Assembly (NCBI GenBank): GCA_963709775.1
Contig: CAVPXS010000003.1
Location: forward strand, 1 to 64,000
Direction of reading: 5' to 3'
DNA from: Salinimicrobium sp963709775
GTDB lineage: Bacteria; Bacteroidota; Bacteroidia; Flavobacteriales; Flavobacteriaceae
DNA: 64,000 bases
This document shows, one piece after another, positions 29,457 to 37,602 of this stretch (its first letter is position 1; the number at the start of each line of letters is the position of its first letter). The position numbers and the translations under genes are program-made. Below the pieces are notes generated by a model. It made no database searches. It was not told the origin of the DNA and worked only from the letters and a program-made list of their open reading frames with translations.

Positions 29457-31765
29457 AGTATAGAATAAAGGTTATTGTAACAGTTTTGACAGGGTTTTTT
29501 CTCCTGCAGGCTTGTAATGTGAAAAAATTCATTCCTGAAGAAAAGCTGTTATATACCGGTGCCGATCTCGAGTTGGAGTCAAATGATCCAATAGAAGATA
29601 AGAAGGATCTTAAAAATCAGCTCCAGGCATTGGTCACCCCTAAGCCTAATTCAAAGTTTCTGGGGTCACGAGTAGGTCTGTACTTTCATTACAAGGCACA
29701 AAAGGAAAATCCCGGCTTCATTAATAAATTCCTCAACAAGCGCTTTGGAGAAGAACCAGTGTATTTGTCGGATGTCGATCCTTATCAAACGGAAAAACTA
29801 CTCCTGAACAGATTGGAGAACAGGGGATACTTTTATAGCAGGGTAAATCATTCTGTAGAGGAAAATGCAGATGACAAACTTGCACATATTCAATATACTG
29901 CAATACTGCCCGAAAAACCCTATCTCCTGGAGACTTACCAAATGGACAATGACAGTCTTGAAATTTACAGGCAAATTCAGGAGACACTAGATGAATCCCT
30001 GTTACAGTCTGGGGAAAAATTCAACCTTGCTATGCTTAAGGCAGAGCGGGAACGAATAGATGGGGCACTAAAACGGGAGGGTTATTATAATTTCAGTTCA
30101 AATTTCCTAATTTTTGAAGCAGATACCAATCAATATGACCGGAAGAAATTTGATCTCTTCTTAAGGTTAAAAGAAGAGGTTCCAAAAGCCGGCATCAAGC
30201 CGTACGTAGTCAAAGAAATAAATATTCATCCAAATTATATCATAGGTTCTGACTCTTTGGAGATGGATACGGTAAGGTTTAACGAGAAAAACTACATTCA
30301 GGAAGGTGTCTTCTTCAAACCTAAAAAAATGGATCCTTTTGTTCTACTTGAGGAAGGGGAGCTGTATTCTCCCGAGCTATCGGGGAAGACCAGTAGAAGA
30401 CTTTCTTCTTTAGGTACCTACAAATTCGTGAACATAAGGTATGATGAGATCGAATCTCTCTCCACCGATAGCCTGGGCTATTTGACTGCCAATATCTTTC
30501 TCTCTCCTATGAATAAGCGTTCCATAAGGGCAGAGCTGCAGGCGGTGACCAAATCCAACAACTTTGCAGGTCCTAACCTTAAGCTTACCTACACCAACAG
30601 GAATTTATTCAAGGGTGGAGAGAACCTGAGCATTGCGGGTGAGGTGGGTTACGAATGGCAGCTATCCAACCAGGATGATGTGGGGAACAGCAGTACAGTC
30701 TTAGGACTGGAAGCAGCGCTGATCACCCCAAAAATGTTTTTTCCTTTTATAGATATCAGGAGCAACTGGTTTGATTATTCCATCCCCAAAACCAAGATCA
30801 GCCTTGGATTTGAATATCTCAACCGCAGTGAACTCTTCAGTCTTTTCTCAGCTACAGGAAATTTCGGGTACGTATGGAAAGCAAATAGATTCATTACTCA
30901 TGAACTTGATCCATTTTCTCTTTATTACTCGAATCTAAGTAATACTACAAAAGAATTTGAGGATATCCTGAAAGAAAATCCTTTTTTAGAAAGCAGTTTT
31001 GAACAAGAATTCATTGCCGGTCTAACTTATTCTTTTACCTATAACGGAATGATAGATAAGTTGAACACCCACCAGTTCTTTCTCAATGCAAATATGGAAG
31101 TTGCAGGAAACCTTCTTGATCTGCTTAGTAGTGGTCCAGCGCCGCGGGAGTTTCTGGGAATGGAATTTGCCCAATTTTCCCGTGTAGATGCAGACCTAAG
31201 GTATCACTATCAACTCACCCCAAACCAAACCATCGCGACCAGGCTATATGGTGGCTTAGGTGTACCGTATGGAAATTCTCAAGTGATGCCTTTTAGCAGG
31301 CAATTTTATTCGGGAGGACCTTACAGCATTAGAGCTTTCCAAATAAGAAGCCTCGGCCCGGGAACTTATCCTCCCCAGGGAACTGAGGATGACTACTATG
31401 ACAGGATGGGAAATATACGACTGGAAGCCAATGTTGAATATCGGTTCCCGATCTATCAAATTTTAAAAGGAGCTGTATTTGCAGATGCAGGAAATATTTG
31501 GAATACAGAAAGAAATAAACTTCCTCCCGGGGATCAACTAACAGAGCAACAGGAAGAGCTTATTGAAAAAGGAACTTTTAGTTCAAACTTTTTAAATGAA
31601 GTTGCAGTAGGGGCAGGAGTAGGACTAAGGATTGACATTCAAAGTTTCGTTATAAGATTTGATTTTGCGGCACCCTTGCGCATCCCGTGGCTTGAAGAAG
31701 GGGAACGTTGGGATCCAAGACTTACAGAGCCGGTATTTAACTTCGCAATTGGATACCCGTTCTAA
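29453..31765 (+). CDS. tamL: TamL: lipoprotein Omp85-family outer-membrane protein
   Basis: The 770-residue protein opens MKYRIKVIVTVLTGFFLLQA and a lipobox Cys at about residue 21, so it is a lipidated Omp85 of the Bacteroidota TamL type. POTRA-like repeats follow (LLNRLENRGYFYSRVNHSV, LDGAL-type helix and GYYNFSSNF). The C-terminal barrel contains RALYGGLG-like strands and the conserved QFYSGGPYSIRAFQIRSLGP, which matches the barrel-sealing (V/I)RG(Y/F) motif in variant form, and ends LRIPWLEEGE then VFNFAIGYPF. With TamB it forms the TAM-like bridge between membranes. Its start overlaps the tamB stop (ATGA). Its 3' end overlaps the convergent upp gene by 4 nt. Confidence 0.88.
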   Translation: MKYRIKVIVTVLTGFFLLQACNVKKFIPEEKLLYTGADLELESNDPIEDKKDLKNQLQALVTPKPNSKFLGSRVGLYFHYKAQKENPGFINKFLNKRFGEEPVYLSDVDPYQTEKLLLNRLENRGYFYSRVNHSVEENADDKLAHIQYTAILPEKPYLLETYQMDNDSLEIYRQIQETLDESLLQSGEKFNLAMLKAERERIDGALKREGYYNFSSNFLIFEADTNQYDRKKFDLFLRLKEEVPKAGIKPYVVKEINIHPNYIIGSDSLEMDTVRFNEKNYIQEGVFFKPKKMDPFVLLEEGELYSPELSGKTSRRLSSLGTYKFVNIRYDEIESLSTDSLGYLTANIFLSPMNKRSIRAELQAVTKSNNFAGPNLKLTYTNRNLFKGGENLSIAGEVGYEWQLSNQDDVGNSSTVLGLEAALITPKMFFPFIDIRSNWFDYSIPKTKISLGFEYLNRSELFSLFSATGNFGYVWKANRFITHELDPFSLYYSNLSNTTKEFEDILKENPFLESSFEQEFIAGLTYSFTYNGMIDKLNTHQFFLNANMEVAGNLLDLLSSGPAPREFLGMEFAQFSRVDADLRYHYQLTPNQTIATRLYGGLGVPYGNSQVMPFSRQFYSGGPYSIRAFQIRSLGPGTYPPQGTEDDYYDRMGNIRLEANVEYRFPIYQILKGAVFADAGNIWNTERNKLPPGDQLTEQQEELIEKGTFSSNFLNEVAVGAGVGLRIDIQSFVIRFDFAAPLRIPWLEEGERWDPRLTEPVFNFAIGYPF

Positions 31766-32421
31766 TGCTGCTCCTTTGGACCAAAACAAAGATCTCCAGC
31801 ATCTCCAAGTCCGGGAACAATATAACCTCTCTCGTCTAATTCTTCGTCAATGGTAGCTACCCAAAGGTGTGAATTTTCGGGAAAATTTTCCTCCAGGTAT
31901 GCTATTCCTTCTTTTGCAGCTATGACCGCGACAAGGTGAATTTCTTTTGGATTCCCCATCTTTTTTAAAGCTTCCAACACATTCACAAATGAGCGGCCGG
32001 TAGCCAACATAGGATCAGCCAGAATGAGAGTTTTTCCTTCCAGGGAAGGAGAGGCTAGATATTCCACAAGGATCTCAAACTCCTCATCATTATTGGGGTG
32101 ATGACGATAAGCAGAAATAAAGGAGTTTTCTGCAGCATCAAAATAATTAAGTAAACCGGTATGAAGGGGCAGGCCCGCTCTTAATATTGAGCAAATCACC
32201 AGCTCCTCTGTAGGAAGGGATACGTTAGCGGTACCTAACGGAGTCCTTACTTCCTTATCTTCAAAATGAAAATTCTTACTTAGCTCATACCCCAAAATCT
32301 CTCCCAATCTCTCAATATTTCTTCGGAAGCGGAGTCTGTCGGTTTGAATATCTACATTCCGAAGTTGAGAAATAAAGGTATTGGCAATAGAGTTTTTTTC
32401 GAGTAGGTGGTGAACGTGCAT
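31762..32421 (-). CDS. upp: uracil phosphoribosyltransferase
   Basis: Converts uracil and PRPP to UMP in pyrimidine salvage. The protein has the Upp core: VSLPTEELVICSILRAGLPL, the PRPP-binding loop LILADPMLATGRSFVNVLEAL and VATIDEELDERGYIVPGLGDAG, which binds uracil near the C-terminus. The frame is open from 32451, but the ATG at 32421 (MHVHHLLEKNSIAN) starts the conserved N-terminus, giving about 219 residues. It is cytoplasmic. No terminator separates it from convergent tamL; the two stop codons overlap. Its 5' side (32422-32697) shows no gene. Confidence 0.92.
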   Translation of the reverse strand: MHVHHLLEKNSIANTFISQLRNVDIQTDRLRFRRNIERLGEILGYELSKNFHFEDKEVRTPLGTANVSLPTEELVICSILRAGLPLHTGLLNYFDAAENSFISAYRHHPNNDEEFEILVEYLASPSLEGKTLILADPMLATGRSFVNVLEALKKMGNPKEIHLVAVIAAKEGIAYLEENFPENSHLWVATIDEELDERGYIVPGLGDAGDLCFGPKEQH

Positions 32422-32697
32422 AAAATTTATTTGTATTTGAAGGAAGGTCAAAGTTAAAAATTTTTAATCCAAAACCTCTACTTTCTAAGATTTCAAAAGT
32501 GGCATTTTTAGAAGAGATTTATTTGATCGAATTATCCAGGATTTCAAAGAGGGATTTTCTTTTAAATGTCTGCCTCTTCTATAAAGACAATAGAAATTAA
32601 CCAATACTTTCCCCTGCACGGGTGAAAAAGAAATTTTGTATATTTAGTTGTTTAAAATATTGCTTCACAATTAGTTGCGTTTTAAATAGACTTGATA

Positions 32698-33084
32698 ATG
32701 AGCGAGAAAGAGAAATTTTTGAGAGATGTAAATAAAGCTTACATCAATGGGGATGAAGAATTCTTCATGGAGCATATTACAGATGACATATGCTGGGAAA
32801 TTGTGGGGGAGAAGGATATTTCGGGCAAAGCTGAATTCAAGGAGGTCTTAGACCAAATGAAGGAAATGCCATCTGTTGATATTGAGGTGGAAAATATCTT
32901 TTTTAATGCCACTCACGGAATTGTAGAAGGTGTGGTGGTGAGTAGAAACCGCCTGGGCCAAAAAAAACAATTCGGCTTTTGTGATATCTATAAGTTTGCA
33001 GAGGGTCCCAAATTGAAAATATCAGCAATCACCTCATATGTCATTGACGTTAGCCGGTACATTCAGTACAGAGAAAAGCGATAA
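32698..33084 (+). CDS. NTF2/SnoaL-like domain protein
   Basis: A 128-residue cytoplasmic protein with the cone-shaped NTF2-like fold: KAYINGDEEFFMEHITDDIC, WEIVGEKDISGKAEFKEVLD, then FFNATHGIVEGVVVS and GFCDIYKFAEGPKLKIS. Many members bind small ligands or isomerise steroids or polyketides, but no catalytic residues can be assigned here. It resembles general stress or ketosteroid isomerase-like NTF2 proteins of Bacteroidota. A TTG 6 nt upstream is in frame; the ATG at 32698 is preferred. It ends just before a bidirectional hairpin. Confidence 0.72.
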   Translation: MSEKEKFLRDVNKAYINGDEEFFMEHITDDICWEIVGEKDISGKAEFKEVLDQMKEMPSVDIEVENIFFNATHGIVEGVVVSRNRLGQKKQFGFCDIYKFAEGPKLKISAITSYVIDVSRYIQYREKR

Positions 33085-33112
33085 AAAAAGCCACCTTCTC
33101 AGGTGGCTTTTC
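33085..33112. terminator. bidirectional intrinsic terminator
   Basis: Arms AAAAGCCACC / GGTGGCTTTT around TTCTCA. It lies between the NTF2-like gene (+) and the charged-protein gene (-), with A and T runs on both sides. Confidence 0.8.
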
Positions 33113-33114
33113 TG

Positions 33115-33501
33115 TTATTTTTTAGACTTCTCATCTCTCGTCTTTTCTGAAGGATCTTTATACTTTTCGGCTTTGTCTCCTTTATAAACAGTATCTGTTT
33201 GTGATTCTATATTATCATTGGAATTAGCAGATTCCTTAGGGCGTCTTTCCTTCTCCACGTCCTGGGGTTTGTTGGTAGTAGGATTAAATTTTCGATCTGC
33301 CTCTCCCGGAATATCAAGATCGGCACCAGCGTAATCAATAGGCTCGTCCCTTTCTTTAAAATAATCCCCCTTCTTTTGATCCTGACTTTGGTTATTCAAG
33401 ACTTCCTTATCCTCTGGAGTAATATCCGAATTGTATTTCGTCTCCTTGTCGCGGTTCATGTCTTCTCTTTTATTTTTTGGTTGTTCTTCTTTCTTTGTCA
33501 T
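33115..33501 (-). CDS. charged, probably disordered protein
   Basis: 128 residues, almost all polar: Lys, Asp, Glu, Asn, Gln and Pro-rich (MTKKEEQPKNKREDMNRDKE, then ERDEPIDYAGADLDIPGEAD). It has no signal peptide, hydrophobic core or recognisable domain. The short PIDYAGADLDIPG stretch is the only part likely to be structured or conserved. Similar small hydrophilic proteins occur in Flavobacteriaceae and may be stress-related, which is inference. It begins at an ATG with a plausible A-rich leader and ends in the shared terminator. Confidence 0.6.
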   Translation of the reverse strand: MTKKEEQPKNKREDMNRDKETKYNSDITPEDKEVLNNQSQDQKKGDYFKERDEPIDYAGADLDIPGEADRKFNPTTNKPQDVEKERRPKESANSNDNIESQTDTVYKGDKAEKYKDPSEKTRDEKSKK

Positions 33502-33657
33502 GGTTTTGTTTTTAATTAAATTACAGATAATCTTATATTTACCCGAGCTTTAGCGGTTAAAATGCAGTTAAATTTTTAGGTGGTTTCCGGAGAAATTTTT
33601 CTTCAGAAAAAAAGTGGTTGAATTTTTGATATCTAAATGCTGAAGAATATTCTGGTA

Positions 33658-34323
33658 ATGAAAAATATATTTTTACTTATTTTCTGCTTTGCGTCTTATG
33701 TTGCGCAGGCTCAGATTGATAATCCCACAGCTCCTGTTAGAGCTCCGGGTGAACTTATGGCGCCAAAAACCGGAAGTGAATCTTCATCTTTTAAGAAATC
33801 TTCGGGCAATCACAGCTTAAGTTCCAAAAAAGGCATTTTCAGTGCAGAAAGTGAATCCATGAAACTGGGAGAGAAAGAAGAAAAATCCTTCAGCATGAGA
33901 ACAGATCAAAACGGGCTCATGACCTTTAAAGGAAAGGATTTTACACCCAAAGCATTTACGAAAGACAAAGAGATTCGGGAAGAATTCCGCAAGGACCAGT
34001 ATTTAGGAGATTTTATAACCACCGGAGTTTATGTAGAACTATATTGCCGCGACCACGAATACATTGATGGTGACAAAGTGAAGATCATCGTAAACGGCGT
34101 CGTGATCAACAGGAATATGTCCCTGGGTGCTTCTTTTACGCCCATCATGGTTAATCTGGACAGCGGACTCAATAACATTGAATTTGAAGCTCTTAACCAG
34201 GGAACATCGGGACCAAATACTGCCGAACTTAGGGTCTATGATGACCAGGGCAGGGAAGTAGTTAGAAAGGAATGGAATCTACTAACCGGTTCCCGCGCCA
34301 GCCTTGTTGTGGTAAAGCAGTAA
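33658..34323 (+). CDS. secreted conserved protein of unknown function
   Basis: The frame is open from 33637, but the ATG at 33658 gives a standard signal peptide (MKNIFLLIFCFASYVAQAQI). The mature protein has a Ser/Lys-rich linker followed by a folded domain from about residue 115 on: YLGDFITTGVYVELYCRDHE, DGDKVKIIVNGVVINRNMSL and LNNIEFEALNQGTSGPNTAE. The second half has the look of a beta-sandwich with repeated VNG/DSGLN strands. I do not recognise a family with known function. It is likely periplasmic or surface-exposed. The gene is monocistronic and converges on the transporter gene, ending 5 nt from its stop. Confidence 0.6.
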   Translation: MKNIFLLIFCFASYVAQAQIDNPTAPVRAPGELMAPKTGSESSSFKKSSGNHSLSSKKGIFSAESESMKLGEKEEKSFSMRTDQNGLMTFKGKDFTPKAFTKDKEIREEFRKDQYLGDFITTGVYVELYCRDHEYIDGDKVKIIVNGVVINRNMSLGASFTPIMVNLDSGLNNIEFEALNQGTSGPNTAELRVYDDQGREVVRKEWNLLTGSRASLVVVKQ

Positions 34324-34327
34324 TTTA

Positions 34328-35569
34328 TTAAAGATTTCCCTGGAACAGGTTGTAGATATTAAAACCAAACAAGATTAGGATGGTAATTAATGCAAGAACT
34401 GTGGGCAAGGGAATATTATTTACATTGAACCGAATATAGAACGGAGGTTTTTTATCTTTCTCATTTCGCTTTTTGTGTCGCAAATTAAGCAGTGCAATAT
34501 TTACCATTGCAAATACAATAAAAATGAAAATATTACTAAGGCTGGCAACGATCTTTAGATTTCCTATTAATCCAAATCCTATAGCAACAATAGAAATGGC
34601 GATGATCGCGTAATTTGGTGCGTTTCCAATCCCTGATATTGTTGTAAATTTTTTAAGCCAGGATTTATCACTATCCCTGGCCACATCATAAAGTAGCCTC
34701 GAAGTTCCCAAAATATTACTCAGGATGGTCTTGCTGGTAGCAAACAGAGCTATGATCACCAGGGAAGTTGCAGCCCAGGCACCCAGTTTTGCTTCAATAA
34801 CTGCGGCCAGAGGTCCATTAGAATTTGATAGTTGTTTCCAATCTAATACACTTACCGAGCTAATTGCGATCAATACGTAAACAAGAAGCACAATAAGTCC
34901 ACTCATGATCACGGCTTTCGGCATATTGACCTTTGGGTTCTTGGTCTCTTCGGCCATTTTTACCAGGTCTTCAAAACCTATATAACTGAAAAAGATCAAA
35001 GCACCTCCTGCAAAAAGGCTGGTCCATCCGCCATCATTGGTTTCAAGAAGGGGAGTGGTTCCAAATTCCGGAATACTAACAACTACAACTGCTGCCAGTC
35101 CTATTAAAGTGACTATTGTGGCAAATGCATTGAAATATGAACTGTACTTTGCACCAATGATATTGAAAGCCCCCATAAGGAGTATAATACCTATAACAAG
35201 GATCCAATTCGGGACATTAACAAGTCTGCTTAAATAATCTGCAAAACTTATGGCAATTGCTGCAGCAGCCACAACTCCCGTAAAAACAATAAAAATCGAC
35301 ATTGAAAAAGCAGTTTTCTTCCCGAGGCCCTGTTTCATATATTCAAAACTTCCTCCAGAGTCGGGGTAACGGCTTACAAATTCTGCGTAGGAGAGTCCTG
35401 TAAGCAAAGCAACAGTTGCTGCTATCACAAAACTAAGCCAGAGCATATTTCCGCTTAGGCCGGCGGCCTTTCCAATTATTGCGTAGATACCGGCACCAAC
35501 TATCCCGCCTACACCAAACATTAATACATCCCAAAATCCTAAAGTTCGCTTGAGCTCGTTTTTTCCCAT
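34328..35569 (-). CDS. APC-family amino acid permease
   Basis: The 413-residue protein has about 12 transmembrane segments and the APC start LGFWDVLMFGVGGIVGAGIY, with the unwound TM1 motif GVGGIVGAGIY that binds the substrate amino group. Further conserved parts are YAEFVSRYPDSGGSFEYM and FFSYIGFEDLVKMAEETKNP. It should import or exchange amino acids or polyamines at the inner membrane; the substrate cannot be told. The family is usually around 430-480 residues, so this is a compact member. The gene stands alone, with a minus-strand hairpin about 150 nt upstream that does not belong to it. Confidence 0.85.
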   Translation of the reverse strand: MGKNELKRTLGFWDVLMFGVGGIVGAGIYAIIGKAAGLSGNMLWLSFVIAATVALLTGLSYAEFVSRYPDSGGSFEYMKQGLGKKTAFSMSIFIVFTGVVAAAAIAISFADYLSRLVNVPNWILVIGIILLMGAFNIIGAKYSSYFNAFATIVTLIGLAAVVVVSIPEFGTTPLLETNDGGWTSLFAGGALIFFSYIGFEDLVKMAEETKNPKVNMPKAVIMSGLIVLLVYVLIAISSVSVLDWKQLSNSNGPLAAVIEAKLGAWAATSLVIIALFATSKTILSNILGTSRLLYDVARDSDKSWLKKFTTISGIGNAPNYAIIAISIVAIGFGLIGNLKIVASLSNIFIFIVFAMVNIALLNLRHKKRNEKDKKPPFYIRFNVNNIPLPTVLALITILILFGFNIYNLFQGNL

Positions 35570-35692
35570 TCTAAAAATTAATGATTAACAGTAAATAAAT
35601 TAAGGTCTCCACTCAATATAAATTTTCAGAAGGAGGAAAAACAGAGGTTTAACAGGAACTAAAGAAAAACATAACACTACTTAAGAAGCATA

Positions 35693-35730
35693 CAAAAAAA
35701 GACTCCATGGTTTATGGAGACTTTAAGGAT
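35693..35730 (-). terminator. hairpin with T run on the minus strand
   Basis: Arms AAAGTCTCC / GGAGTCTTT around an ATAAACCAT loop, followed on the minus strand by a seven-T run. It is a good terminator for leftward transcription, but no minus-strand gene lies upstream of it. Confidence 0.55.
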
Positions 35731-35816
35731 GTTTTTATTGAATTAATGAGAACCTTCTACTGAGTTTATTTCCGGAATGGTTTCCGGCTTTTTTGTAAAT
35801 TTAAATCAAACTCAAC

Positions 35817-36278
35817 ATGATGAAAGTACTAATAGCTGTAGATTACAACCCGGTTTCTGAAAAAGTGGCCCAAAAAGGATATGAACTGGCAAAGAATCTT
35901 AATGCCGAAGTTTGTCTTATTCACGTATTGGATGGTGTAGGATTCTATGGGGCGCAGTATCCAACTTTTATGGGATATGACGGTTATTCGGGAATGGGAC
36001 CGGACCTCGACGTGGCGATGGAAATGAGGAATATTGCTGAAGAATTCCTGGAAAAGGCGCAAAAACATCTTAATGATCCCCAGGTAAAGACGCATATGGC
36101 CGAAGGTGATACAGCTAAATCGATAATGGCTTACGGGGAAGAGTGGGGGGCAAGTATGCTGGTAATGGGAACCCACAGCCATTCTGTCCTGGAGAAGCTT
36201 TTACTCGGCACGGTAGCCGAAAAGATCCTGGAAAAAACGAAGATCCCCGTTTACCTTGTTCCTGTAAAGGATAAATAA
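35817..36278 (+). CDS. universal stress protein (UspA family)
   Basis: The 153-residue single-domain protein begins MMKVLIAVDYNPVSEKVAQK and has the ATP-binding UspA motif near the C-terminus, MLVMGTHSHSVLEKLLLGTVAEKILEK (G-x-H...G), with the end TKIPVYLVPVK. The Gly-rich element and conserved Asp9 suggest an ATP-binding type. Such proteins accumulate under starvation or stress and affect adhesion or metabolism. It is cytoplasmic. The gene is alone; the ATG at 35817 is followed by a second in-frame ATG (35820), and either may be used. Confidence 0.85.
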   Translation: MMKVLIAVDYNPVSEKVAQKGYELAKNLNAEVCLIHVLDGVGFYGAQYPTFMGYDGYSGMGPDLDVAMEMRNIAEEFLEKAQKHLNDPQVKTHMAEGDTAKSIMAYGEEWGASMLVMGTHSHSVLEKLLLGTVAEKILEKTKIPVYLVPVKDK

Positions 36279-36416
36279 ATCCTCATTTAAGTTTACATTT
36301 TGCGTACCTTAGGATATAATATATTGAAAATCAGGTTTTATAAAATTTGTTTTACCTGAAACTTCGATTATTATTGCTCCCCGATTTTCAGTTATTAACC
36401 AGTAAAACCTTAGGCT

Positions 36417-36881
36417 ATGAAAAATGAAAAACTATCAGGAATGTTGATGCTTTTTGCTTTAATATTCTCTACAGCAGGAATTATGGCTCAGGAAGGGGCA
36501 GTTGATTCTACCAATTCTGTCGTTCGTACCATGAATGATAAAGATTTGCAATGGGGACCCTGTCCCGATTTTATGCCTAATGGATGTGAGATCGCTGTTC
36601 TTCATGGAGATCCTGCTAAAAGAAATGTAGATATTTTGTTCAAAGTAGCTGCAGGTTCAGATATTCCCAATCATGCCCATACATCTGCCGAACGTATGGT
36701 GCTGCTTTCGGGAGAAATGGAAGTCACCTACGAGGGAGAACCAACCCGGAAATTAAAAGAAGGCTCATATGCCTATGGACCTGCAGAGAAGCCACATTCG
36801 GCAAGGTGTGGAGGTTCAGGTCCCTGTGTGCTCTTTATTGCTTTTGAAGAGCCGCTGGATGCCTATGCTGTTCAAAAATGA
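36417..36881 (+). CDS. secreted cupin-domain protein
   Basis: A 154-residue protein with a signal peptide (MLMLFALIFSTAGIMAQ) and a single cupin domain. Motif 1 is NHAHTSAERMVLLSGEM (H-x-H-x4-E), motif 2 is GPAEKPHSARC. The two His, one Glu and one further His are the usual metal ligands, so a small metal-bound beta-barrel is expected, exported to the periplasm. Two Cys pairs (CPDF...NGC and RCGG...PC) may form disulfides. Members can be dioxygenases, isomerases or sugar-binding proteins; the reaction here cannot be named. Stands alone between the stress protein and the cold-shock gene. Confidence 0.78.
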   Translation: MKNEKLSGMLMLFALIFSTAGIMAQEGAVDSTNSVVRTMNDKDLQWGPCPDFMPNGCEIAVLHGDPAKRNVDILFKVAAGSDIPNHAHTSAERMVLLSGEMEVTYEGEPTRKLKEGSYAYGPAEKPHSARCGGSGPCVLFIAFEEPLDAYAVQK

Positions 36882-36938
36882 CATTTTAACAAAGAATTTC
36901 TTTAGGAATGTAAAAAACTGGATCTCAGCGATAAATTA

Positions 36939-36972
36939 TTGTACTAATAAATAAAAAGAAATTATAACTTTG
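36939..36972 (+). promoter_or_regulatory. Bacteroidota-type promoter for the cold-shock gene
   Basis: TTG at 36939-36941, 23 nt, then TAACTTTG at 36965-36972. The -7 element is exact; spacing is slightly long. It would give a leader of about 115 nt before the ATG at 37096, a length usual for cold-shock genes. Confidence 0.45.
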
Positions 36973-37095
36973 CATTTTAGTTCAAGTCCTGAATTATTTT
37001 AAGGTAAATCTTCTTCTCCTGATTTTTTTCCCCCGAATTCTTTTTGAACTTCAACTAAAAACTTTATATTCATTTGAAATCCAATTAAATCGCTA

Positions 37096-37539
37096 ATGGC
37101 AAAATCACAACAGACGTACAACAAAATTGAAAAAGAAAAGAAGCGCTTAAAAAAGCGTGAAGAAAAGAAGAAAAAGAAGGAAGAAAGAAAGGCAAGTGGA
37201 GATTCTGTCTCTGAATTTGCTTATGTAGATGAATTTGGCAATCTTACAGATACTCCGCCAGATCCTTCTCAGAAAGTGGAAGTTGACGCTGAAAGTATTG
37301 AAATTGGTATTCCTAAGAAAGAGGAGTCAGACGAGGAAAATGATTTTAGCAAGGAGGGAAAAGTTTCCTTTTTTGATCATTCCAAAGGCTTTGGTTTTAT
37401 TCTTGACAGCAACAGCCAGGAAAAGTATTTTGTACATGTTACCGGTCTTATTGATGAAATAGAAGAGAACGACAAAGTTACTTTTGAACTGGAGAAAGGC
37501 CCGAGGGGTATGAATGCAGTAAGAGTAAAGAAGATATAA
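37096..37539 (+). CDS. cold-shock-domain protein with charged N-terminal extension
   Basis: A 147-residue protein. The first 35 residues are a Lys/Glu coiled-coil-like stretch (EKEKKRLKKREEKKKKKEER), then an acidic linker (KEESDEENDFSKEG). Residues 88-147 form a cold-shock domain: KVSFFDHSKGFGFILDSNSQ, then YFVHVTGLIDEIEENDKVTF and GPRGMNAVRVKKI, carrying the RNP-like KGFGFI and YFVHV motifs that bind single-stranded nucleic acid. The basic extension probably increases RNA or ribosome binding (inference). The long leader from the promoter match may allow cold-dependent control. Ends in a strong hairpin. Confidence 0.85.
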   Translation: MAKSQQTYNKIEKEKKRLKKREEKKKKKEERKASGDSVSEFAYVDEFGNLTDTPPDPSQKVEVDAESIEIGIPKKEESDEENDFSKEGKVSFFDHSKGFGFILDSNSQEKYFVHVTGLIDEIEENDKVTFELEKGPRGMNAVRVKKI

Positions 37540-37562
37540 ATATTTCCTTTTTTGGAAGGTAT

Positions 37563-37600
37563 AAAAAAGAGCGGCAGTAAATACTGCCGCTCTTTTTTTG
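37563..37600. terminator. bidirectional intrinsic terminator
   Basis: Arms AGAGCGGCAGT / ACTGCCGCTCT around AAAT, with A run left and T run right. It separates the cold-shock gene (+) from the M61 peptidase gene (-). Confidence 0.85.
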
Positions 37601-37602
37601 TT

